A DNA stretch of 64,000 nucleotides from Sisyra terminalis (lineage: Eukaryota > Arthropoda > Insecta > Neuroptera > Sisyridae), in contig OY292277.1 of NCBI GenBank assembly GCA_958496175.1, forward strand, positions 45,705,050 to 45,769,049, in the 5' to 3' direction. The notes below the pieces were generated by a model. That model was not told the DNA's origin. It made no database searches and saw only the letters and a program-made list of their open reading frames with translations. The position numbers and the translations under genes are program-made. Below are positions 12,001 to 24,000 of the stretch, in pieces (position 1 is the stretch's first letter; every line of letters starts with the position of its first letter).

Positions 12001-15000
12001 CATCCTGAATACCCCAACCAAATAAAAAAATTCCCATAAGTTTAGATAAAATTTGATTATACTAGAAGAAACCGAAAATTTCATAAAAACTTCTAGGTAA
12101 GCCAAAAATTTGTCACCCAAAAGAAAAACTCGAAAAATTTGAGTATATTTTCTTTAAGTATGGTTGAAGTTTCCTTATAAAATTAACCTTAAAATAACCT
12201 TCTAAATCATTAAACTCCTAAAATGAACCAAAAACTGTAGAAAAATACCTATGGGTTTTATGAAATAATTTCTTTTCCTTAATATGAATTTTCAGAAAAT
12301 TTTCCAAATCAACAAAAATGGAGACATCAAGTAATACGCTTTTCATCCAAATATTTTTACCGTTTGTGAAAATCAACTTTTCCTACAAAATAAGTTTGTA
12401 TATAAGTATCTGAATAAACACATTATGTGTTTTTGAAGATTCTGAAAATATTTTCCACACTTTTCAATTAAGCCCACTTTTCTAAGCTGACAAAATTCAA
12501 AATAGCATTGAACACTCTTCTCATATAAATATTTTCATCGTTTGTGAAAATCAACTTTTCCCACAGTAAATGGTTGATTGGCCCACAGTTAATTGTAAAA
12601 GTTGATTTTCACAAACGATGAAAATGTTTGTGCGAAAAACGTGTTCAATGTTGTTTTTTTTTCACAATTTGTAAAAATTGGCTCAATTGAAATGTGAGGA
12701 AAATATTTTCCGAATTTTCAAAAACACATAATATGCTAATTTTGATATTTAAATTCAATTTTTTTTTTGTGGGAATAGTTGATGGAAAGCATATTAATGA
12801 TCTCCCCATCATTGTTACTTTCGAAATACATATTAAGGAAAAAAAAATTCTAATAGATATTTTTTTTTTCTGCAATTAAATAGTTCGGGAGGAGGAGGTT
12901 CTATTTATTTTTCTTTAGTTCTTTTTATTCTTTCAATATTTAACAATATTTTTCTAAATTCTTCTAAATTTGACTATATTAATGACTAAATAATTGTTTT
13001 TTCATAATTAATTCATACTAATTAATAAAAAATTTTAACTATTTTGTCACAAACAAAACAAAAAAAAATACAAAAATTTTAAACTTTTAAAGTTATGGAC
13101 TAATCGGTAAAGGGTCACTGAATTCTTTGTTGAAAGTTTAAAACTATAAAATAAAAGACAAGTGATTAAGCAACGATATTCCTAAAACAAAACCCAAAAG
13201 TTTTCAGTTATTGTATATTCAATCCCAAAATCAATTTTCTTCATATTCTTTTGCATTCAAATTCTATAAGCTTTGTTTGAAGTCCAAAGTGCACAAGTTT
13301 GATCGACTTCATATTGTGCCACGCAAAATGAAGTGGAAAGTGCAAGCTAATAAACAATACCACGGTAAATAAAATATTTTATTAAGACATAGTGGAAAAA
13401 GGAGAACAAATTGTTAAAATCAGTAAAGTTTTAGAGATTGAAGAGCTTTAACTACCAAAAGAATTTTTTCTCAACAAATACGAAACAATATAATACGCGA
13501 ATATTCACGTATAAAAAACAAACCCATTAAAAATTATAAAAAATGAAGTCTCATTTTTTTAATATAAACCGTAGGTATTTAAATATGAGCGTATAAAAAC
13601 CGGTGTAATTTAAAAGATTTATTTACCTTTTTTTTACCACAACGAGCTTAACTCAAATTACTAGATAGATGGTTTTATATAACACATAACGAGACCAATG
13701 TGTTCATAAATGATCGTCGGCAATTTGTCTACAAATGGAAAATTTCCCGAACGGACATTTCCGGAAAATTTCTGTTTCGATTGTTTTACGTTTGTTTAAT
13801 GTCACGCGTTTTCACGTCCATCAATAAAATTGATTATTCGTGGTTGGAAACTAATTTATTTAATTTAACATTCAACTAGTGTTCTTTTCTCGGGGGTTAG
13901 ATTGCTTGCTAACTACCACGCCACCCTTCCTTCTTCACCCCCAACTCATCATCCAAATCATGGCTGGGCTTTTACAAATTTACCCAAAAAAAAAAAATTA
14001 CAAATCGTTTGATTACTTTAGAGAAATCAGGGATACAGGGGAACATGTTGGAATGAAAAATATCTGGAGAGATAACAAAAAAAAATTGATTAATTATATT
14101 TGGATGTAAAATTGAGTTCGTCCTGTTTACATCGGAAAATAACTCACATGTGAATGTTTTCATCGGATAATAAATTTCCTGGAACGTCAAATTATGGAAA
14201 TTAATTGGAAAATAATGTTGTTTGATTCGATTAGATGCGGGGAAAAAAAATGGATCGACCAACGAACAAGTCGTATTTAAAAATTCACCCCAACAGAATC
14301 GAATGGGGGATGAATAATCGATTAGGCCACTTGTGTAGATTTCTTGTAAGTAATTTAATTCGATTCAAGCTCAGCTTTCATTGCCACAAAACTTATTCAT
14401 TAGTATTCCAAGATACTTGCTAATGTTTATATCTGGGTAAAGCTGAAAAGCAAAATGGAAACATATAATTAGTTGAAAAGAATTTTAATGATTAAACTAA
14501 TATTCACGGACAAAACATCTCCATTAAAGTATCTTCCATTTTATGTAGGTATCTACACACCTGCACAAAACACCAATTTTTAACTGAATGCAAAATTTTT
14601 CTTTATATATTAGGGTGTCCGTTATTTCCCAAATTGATTCTTTTACAGCGATCGCCCCCTGAATTTTTAGTTTAAGATATAAAAAAAATTATCCAACACA
14701 ATTAAGCTCTTAATTTCTTGATTAAACCGTGCCGGAATCATGTTACTTTTACCATTTAAATAACATGCCATTATTTGACTTTTTACTTTTTTTTTCTCAG
14801 AAACAAATGAATGTAAAGACTTAAGATTAAATTATTCTGACGTAAAATTTAACGCTCTACAAAAAAGGTCTCTTATGAATTTTCGATTAAATCACTCCAT
14901 TAAAAGTTATTCAATATTTAACTTGAATAAATTTGTTCAAACTGTATTTTATAATTTATTCAACATTTAATTTGTTGACTGCAAGTTCTAAGAAATTTCT

Positions 15001-18000
15001 CATAGATTGCGTCAGGTGAAATGGTAAAAATTCGAATTTCAATTGAACTTTTGTCGATAGTCTCATTAAATAATATGAAATTCACTTCGTAGGTACAAAA
15101 TATTTATTAAAGTACGAAAATTTATCCTGGATAAATTGAATTTCACGACTATAGCGAATTGGGATCTTATGTCACCGGTTTTAATTGCCAAAAAATGATT
15201 TTTTTGGTTAACTTTCAGTTCAAGTCATAAAATTTACACAAATAATCATTGGCGCTCTAATGATAATAATTTTTATCTTCTCTTTCAATGATTTTATAGT
15301 TAAAAAAAGTAAAAATGAGCAAAAAGTTGAAAATATTGCAAGATTTATATTAGGCACAAGTTAAATGTTGAATAACTTTTAATGGAGTGATTTAATTGAA
15401 AACTCATAAGACACCTTTTTTGTAGAGCGTTAAATTTTACGTCAGAATAATTTGATCTTAAATATTTTCATTTATTTGTTTCTGAGAAAAAAAAAGTAAA
15501 AAGTCAAATAATCTCATGTTATTTAAATGGTAAAAGTAACATGATTCCGGCACGGTTTAATCAAGAAATTAAGAGCTAATTGTGTTGGATAATTTTTTTT
15601 ATATCTTAAACTAAACATTCAGGGGGCGATCGCTGTAAAAAAATCAATTTGGGAAATAACGGACACCTTATTATATATATTCTATTTTCACTGAACTGCA
15701 AGTTATACCTACACATTTTTGGTGGAAATAGTTCAAAAGTTTTCCCAACTTACAAATGAAGTTCATAAAGAATGAGTTTTATTGAACCAACCAAAAGATG
15801 CAACGAAAAAAATCAACAATAATTTAAAATTTTTCGGGTTTTCATGCATTTCTCAAGCTCTTTATTGCAGATTGAACCTCAAAAGGGAACATCCAGTGTT
15901 TCCATCTCTTTGGCGACGTTTACGAGGGGGAACAATATGAATTGCTGTATTTTTCACATATTATAAAGAACAATAGAGACAAAGAGACCGAGTTTTATGT
16001 GCAATACAACGAAAAATGCATCTAAATACATCTCTAGAAGTAGTTTATGCGACATTGTTGCAGTTAACTAGCTTTGTTCGTTTTCCCCATTTCCACTCCC
16101 TTTAAAGCTCACATACTTATTCTATGTCATTCGTGTTACTATAAAAAATCCTTTTATTCGTTCTGTAATTCCGGATTTTCAAAGCCAAATTATTTGAGTA
16201 TCATTAAATCAAATGCTTAAGGAACGAAATTAGGTTAAAGGGTTATAATAAGTTAAAGTAGAGAACAAGGTCTTTTGAAACCACCAGGAAGAGATGCAGC
16301 TGATAGTGATTTTACTGCTAGATAGTGACATTGCAGATAAAATTTTATCCGCCGAATAGAGAAAACATGCCTTTTTTATATTCGGATAAAAGAGGTGATT
16401 TATCTAACAGATAAATTTGTATCAGTTAAAAAACGATCCTAAGGATATGGTCTATCTATCCAAAAGTGAAAATACCCTAACTGCTGAAATTGGATTTCCA
16501 TTTTTTGGAAACCATTCCCTTGAGTACCTCTATCCTGAATTTCGAAAGAAATATTGCAATCTCGGTTTCTGAAAAAGTTATCAAAATGTTTTTTAAGAAT
16601 TGAATCGATTTTTATTTAGGAATTTATAGTAGGGTGTCCAATTTTTTTTTTCCATACAAGTACCTTGGTATTTTCTGATTTTCTAGATTTCCCTGTCATA
16701 AAAGGCAAGAAATGGGCGATGTTTTATGAACGATATTTAATCATAGCACCATTTTTCGTTCCGTTCATGATTTAAAGGTGCACACATAAACAGATACCTC
16801 CCTCAGACACAAACATGGATTTGTGAACCCCGTCAGTTTATAACGCGTAAGATTATAAACTAACGGTTGGCTAATTAAGTGAGACTATAATCCAACGAGG
16901 TCAGATAATCAACTGATAAAGTTTACAATGTCGCTGTATCGTATATTATGATTTGGAAATATTTTTTACAAATATATTTAAATGGTGATAAAAATCATCG
17001 ATAAAAAATCGATATATCGTTCATAAACTTCGATGTTTTGAACATCGATGTTCCACTTTTATAGAAATCGATGTTTTTATGAGCCTTGTTGCATTCCTAG
17101 TGGTAGAACAATTGATTAAATGTGCAATAAAAATTACTATGCTTCCCTCTCTCAAAAAATATTATTTACCTATATCTTTTATCAATTTTTTGTTCTAAAA
17201 ATCATTTGATGCTTCGCGGTGTCTGTGTCCATAATATAATAAGCTACTTGCTAAATATCTCCTCATGTTATGCTACTTCAATACGTTTATTTTAACGTAT
17301 AACAGTTGCTAAGAAATTTAGTTAAAAAATCTTACATAATTTTTAGAACAAGTGCTTTAGGTCTATTAAGGTCTAATGAGTGAACATTTCCCCAATTTTT
17401 TTTCTAAATACATAAAATATATTTTATAAAATACTAAAAAATATTTAAGGCGGTTTTTTCAAAACATCAATACATTTCCAAGTAAGAGTACAGCTGAATA
17501 ACATGCTGTCTTGTTTTATATGTTAACTTTAAATTTTGCCTGAAGAAGCAGAAATAAAGTCTGCGAAACGTCGCAATTTTTATAATTTGACATTTTCATT
17601 TATAATGCCCAAATCCCAAAATAAAAAATTTATTAACTATTTCCCCAAATTTTTGGACCAATTTATTTGTTAAGGAAGAAATGGGACATTATAGTTCACT
17701 CTTGAGACCAAAGTTGGAGTCAACTTTACACAATATTCCTTATAAAATACACCGAAAAGGATCAATAAAAATCGGAATTAGCACCAATTTGATAAATTTT
17801 TGTAGACTGCAAAACCATTAAAACGTGGAACTATCCCAAAAACCCAATGAAGAAATCTCAACTGTTTTAATTATCTTAACAAGTATAAAACAATTTTAGG
17901 GATCAATTATTAAAAGAACAAATTAAATCCATCCAAATCTTTAGACTTTTCAATAACTTTCTGCATTAAAAAAGAAAACACTACCCTTCTCCCCATTGAA

Positions 18001-21000
18001 AAAAAAAACCCTCATGTTAAAAAACTTAATTTCAATTTTCTCCTAAAATATTCGGTCTAATTAATTTCAAATTTACATACAAATCTCGAATCCTTTTCCA
18101 CAAGTCAAACCAATAATTACAGTGGATCACGACAAAGTTGTGTTTCCCCAAACAAATTGCTCTATTAAAGTGAATAAAAACAAGCGAAAAAAACACCACT
18201 TAGCAAAAGTTTTTCCATGCTCAATTATTTCTTCTCGACCCAGAAAAAAATTAATCCCCTCGCACTAATTATATATATATATATATATATATATCAAACA
18301 TATGTCGTGCATTTCCAATTATTAATACCACAAATCCACATCCATTTACATATTTGTAAGGATATTTTGATTATTCTCATAATTAGGAAAGCAATGTACG
18401 TAGTTGGAATATTTCCATAAATTGTGCTATGTATAGGTAGTTAATAGTGAATTAATTTCAATGTTATCTGCACGTAATAAAATATCGCTATGAAAACGAA
18501 TGAGACGTGAGATAATCGTTTGAGTATGGAACAACACAAGTGGATACAACAAACAAACGAGGATAAATGGGAACAAGTGGGAACAAATGGGGTAATGATA
18601 AAGCTCAGGTAGGTAGGTAGTCCGGTAATCAAGCAGAGGGTTTTGCTTGGAACAGAATAATATACATACAAGTTAACATAATATCAAACGTAATATATTA
18701 AATACTTTAGTAAACGCGTTCAATAACAATTATAATTAGAATTATCGTTTGTGTTTCGGGAAATTTCAGTATGCCGTCCGCAATTCCGTATTCTGTATGC
18801 CACAGATTTACTCGTACTTGCTAAAATGGGTCTCTAGTATTTCTCTTTGTGTTTTGCATTTGATTTTACTATTATTCACATAATAATGCCACTACATAAA
18901 TCAGAGCCGGATTCAAGATTGTTACATGTAAAGCACCAGAAAAATGAAACATAAAATATCCCAGAAACCAAAAGGATAACAAGAGTATAGTAGATTTAAA
19001 AAACCGATAAAAATTAAGAAAAAAATTGGTCATTGGTTAATTAGAACTAGAATATTAATTAAGTTAATTTAGTAGTTTTTAGGTTGAAATCGAAACGTAT
19101 AATGCGGAGATTTGCATATGACTAACTACTTTATTGGTAAACAATACTATATACAGAAGATTGAAAATTGCAACAATTAGATTTAAATTCTAACAGGTAT
19201 AAACTTGGATAAAATGTCAAATTAGTTATGAAAATTGGCAAAAAGTAGTTCTAGTTTAAAAGGTATCTTCAACTTCGAAAAATGTTTTGAGTTTTCCGGA
19301 AAATTCATCTGGAATTATAAACTACGTAATTGTTCATACGGAATTTTCTTTTTACCGGAAAACTTTTGAAGATTAAGAAAAATGTTTTGCTTATAAAATA
19401 CTTTGAATCAAAGAACAAAGCTTTGCATCCTATACAGATTAGCAAAAAAAAATTTAAAGTTCAAATTTTTCGATTTATTTTTGTCAATCCAGGAGAAATC
19501 GTTTGTAGAAGTTTGTGAAAGAAACTGTTTTGTTTATGACAAAATAGTTAAGTAATAATTGGCTCGTTTATTTTGAAAGTGGGGTAAGTCCATTTCAAGG
19601 ACGGTCTATGTGGTGATTCTTCTTCTTGTAACTAGAACAAGGTATGTTAATTATTTAACTGCTAAGTTTTGATTAATTACTGATTTCATTTTAGTTGTTA
19701 ACAAAAACGCCAATTATTCCCTCCTCCTAAGTATCTTATGTTCCTATGGTTAAAAATGATAACGCTAGAGGGATTGCTCTTGAAATGGACTTAACTCCCT
19801 TTCAAAATAAACCTTTCAGTTAATTAATTACGAAAAATTAATTATTTAGTTATTGATATAATAAAATGTGAAGAAAATATGGTTTTTAGCTTTACTATTA
19901 AACAAAATTGCTCCAAAGACTGCATTTTTGTATGCATATGTCGCTAAAATCATAATTTCTTTTAATTTTACTATATCAATGGTTAAATTTTTAGTTTTTC
20001 TTAATTTATTCATTACTACTAAACTGATTGGTCTCAAAAGAAAAGGTTTCATCCACTAACTTCTACAAATGATTTCCCATCCATCGACCAAAAAAAATTT
20101 CGGAAAATTTAAATTTTTTTGGGCTTATCGCAATAGGATAAGCTCCGCTACCAAAAAATAAAACCATCGAAGATCCATTTTAGTGAGCATTTGGGGCATA
20201 AAAATTTCACTATCCGTACTAATAGTTTATCTCATTATTCCGGGAGCCAAATTAACATTAAAATTAATAGCAAAATATTAGACTAAAGCTCTAAATTAGC
20301 ATAGTTTCTTTGTCTAATTTGACGTATAGTACGACTGAGATATTAAATTGCATTTCAAATTTAGTGTCAAAATAATTAATCATCCCCTATTTTTCCATTT
20401 AAAAAAACGATTTGAATCATGAGATTTAAGTGGATCCAACTTAACGTATACCATAATCAACTAAAAAAAAATCTTTAAAATCGGACTACTCTACTATTCT
20501 AAAGCTCTATCTGGCCATAATTTCTTTTTTAAATTTGACGTTTATAACGGCTGAGATATCAAATTATATTACAAATTAGGGTAAGGTAATCAATCATCCC
20601 CTATTTTTCCATTTCAAAATTCAAAAAAACGATTTTAACCTTCAATTTTAAGGGGAACCAGGAACCAACCTCCACATAAACCGTATTCAATAGACAAAAG
20701 TCGTCAAAATCCCTAAGAACCTTAAAAATCGGACTACTTTATAAAAAAAACATTGAAATTAATAGCAAAATATTATTCTAAAGTTCTAAATGACCATAAT
20801 TTCTCTGTCTGATTTGACGTATATTACGGCTGAAAATCGATTTGAACCTTCAAATTTAAATGGATCTAACTTAACGTATACCATATTCAATAAAAAATAA
20901 TCTTTAAAATCAGACTACTCTACTATTCTAAAGCTCTGTCTGGCCATAATTTCTTTTTTAAATTTGCCGTTTATTACGGCTGAGATATCAAATTATAATT

Positions 21001-24000
21001 CAAATTAGGGTAAAAGCAATCATCCCCTATTTTTTTATTATTCCATTAAAAAAAAAACGATTTGAACCTTCAATTTCAAGAGGAACTAGGAACCAACCTC
21101 GACGTAAACCGTATTCAATAGAAAAAAATCTTCAAAATCGGACTACTCTACTATTTTTAAGCTCTAAATGCCCATGATTTCTTTTTTAAAATTGCCGTTT
21201 ATAACGGCTGAGATATCAAATTTTATTTCAAATTAGGGTAAAAGCGATCAATAATCCCCTATTTTTCTATTTTTCCATTTAAAATTTTACAAAAACGATT
21301 TGAATCTTTAATTTTGAGTGGAACTAGGAACCAACATCAACGTAAATGGTATTCAATAGAAAACAATCTTCACAATTGGACTACTCTATAAAAAATAATC
21401 GAATTGAATTCTTTTTTCGTCGATTAAAGATAAGGACAAACATTTAAATATTAATATTAAACCAGTTATAATATTGATTGAAATGCCGGTATCATTACTG
21501 CTAATTGTACACTTTGAAGGTATTACAAATTTTCTGTCATGAAATTTAAAACACTGAAGCTCTTTGTTATAACCGAGCTAACATACATTCAGGGATTCCC
21601 TCTTTGTTGTTTTGTATGAACCAATTAGTTAATAAGGGCTTTGAATTTTGATCGGATTTTGACGCCCTATTAGACAAAGCCGGTACTGGAGACTTGCATT
21701 AAATGTATCTATAAATCAACGAGAAGAGATGGTAGAGGACTTTAACAATAGCATTGAATGAAACGGGCATTAGGTAATCGTTAGCTAATAAATAGAAATG
21801 CATGTGCATATTGTATATAGTATGGTACTAATAGTATCTAATAGTACTAATACGAAATCCATATAATATGAAACATTGGCGATGAAATGGATGTGCTTAT
21901 TACGAGAAATTATAAATGCACGTAATTAGTGGCCATATGGATGACCCTTTGCATTTTCCAGGAGTACCCACTCGAGGTGGTCGGGAATCAATAATAATAC
22001 CAACCGTTTAGGGGTTGGGGTTGTAAGTTCTCGTAGTTCGTGTCCGAATTCATCCCCGATAATTGAATATAACAAACATACGCTGAAGAGCGTCCTTTTG
22101 TTCATTTCGATGATAATCCGTTAGGCTTTGTAACATATATATGTGGGATAATGTGTGTACACTTACCGGTGGTAAGTTTAATGGTACGCGATCCCTCCTG
22201 GACGCTCTGGACGCCGGAACAGCTGGCATCGCCCGATTGAGCAATAATGTATGTGACGCCGCCACCGCGGTGCCCGTTGGCCGCGCTTACCGCCCCAGTG
22301 GCCGAGCCACCCCCTTGGTGGGTGATCCGTTCGTAAACGAAACATCGATACTGATCTTCATCGGAGACAAGGGTGTTATGACGGTCCTGTTGAAGTACAC
22401 GACCGACCATGTACCGAGTACTACCCTCCTTCCATTCCGCCAGACAAATTAATTGCTCCACTGTTGACAGAAACCGACATAAAAATAAATTTCAAACATA
22501 TTTCCACACTGTAATCACTCGCAGGACCAATAAAAACCAACCCCTCCATTGAATTGAATAGGAAGACACGATTTTTATTTTTATTACAATAAAACATAAA
22601 TAAATCACATTCACAAAAGTATCTCATTTCCTCATGCACAACTCGAAATATAAACCCTTTTGATGGATAAAATACTCACTTTGATTGATATTCAATAATT
22701 GTGGTTACATTTTAATCATACAAGCTTTATCATAGAGCTTTTTGTTCAAACATTTAACTGTAATTAATTCCACAAGTAATCAATACATTTTACTATGGGT
22801 ACACTATTGCATTCCTAGATATTTCAACTTTACCATTTTTTAAATTACATTTATTCTGTCCTGAAGAATTGAGTTTTAGATTTGCTATAACAAATGTTTC
22901 CATCAGGACAAGTTGATCTCCCACCAGACGATTTTTCAATCCCAAAAATCAATAATCAATTCTATTGAATTCCAAAAATTGTCATTGGATAAAAAGACAA
23001 ATAACCTTTCGAGGAATGTTGGTAAAGATTATTTTTGATAAAAAAAGGTACTTATGTATTAAGAGTACTAATATGGTGTAAAAAGATAAACATATTTGTA
23101 ACTAAAAAATTTTTTTTATCCACTGCCAAAGCACAATTCGATAGTGCCTGAAATGGTAGATCAGTTATTAGTAATCAGAATAAATTTCGCTGATTTTGAA
23201 CAGTTATACTGTGTATACAATATATAGAATATATGGCAGTGCAATTTATATAAATTTATGTAATAAAATCATACCATAAACATAAATTTGAGCAGAAATT
23301 CAAACAAAAATATTTGTGACGTATTGCCCAGATACTTATTTCGATTGCCAAGCAATCTTCCTCAGTGGTCATTAAGTAGTTTTAATCACTTTGTAACTGC
23401 TTTGTGATGATTCACAAAGCATCATGAATCATGAATCATCACAAACCAGTTACGGAGTGATTCAAACTACTTAATGACCACTGAAGAAGATTGCTAACTA
23501 AAGTATGGTTCAATTATAAATATAATTGTTACTTCAAATGTCAATACAAAAGGCAAATGTTTGTATGGCGGCAAACACAGAGAACAAAGAATGTAAGCAT
23601 ATACATGTGAGTGTAAAACGAATATAATCATTACTGTCTCAATTTTCAACTTGGTGATTGTTGTCATTAGTTTCAACTGTCATTTTGTTGTGCTGGGCAG
23701 TGAATATTTCCCAGAAAGCTACTTATGTTCGCATAATAGATTAAGGATGTTATGGAGATACAATCGAAGACAAAAGTACATAAAAATAGAAATTCGTGAA
23801 TAATAGTGCCTGAAATTGTACATCAGTTATAACTAGCTTGTGATAACTAAAATTTGATACAATTTTAAATACATTTTATGCTTTTAATGTCTTTTAATGT
23901 GTTATATGGATATAATAATAAATTATCGTCTCATTTTTCAACTAATTGAAAATTGTCATTGGTTTCAACTGTCATTTCTATTTCATTCAATTGCCAAATT

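Noticed and set aside
22141..22452. Plus-strand frame of 103 codons
   Set aside because: Antisense shadow of the GC-rich exon 5.
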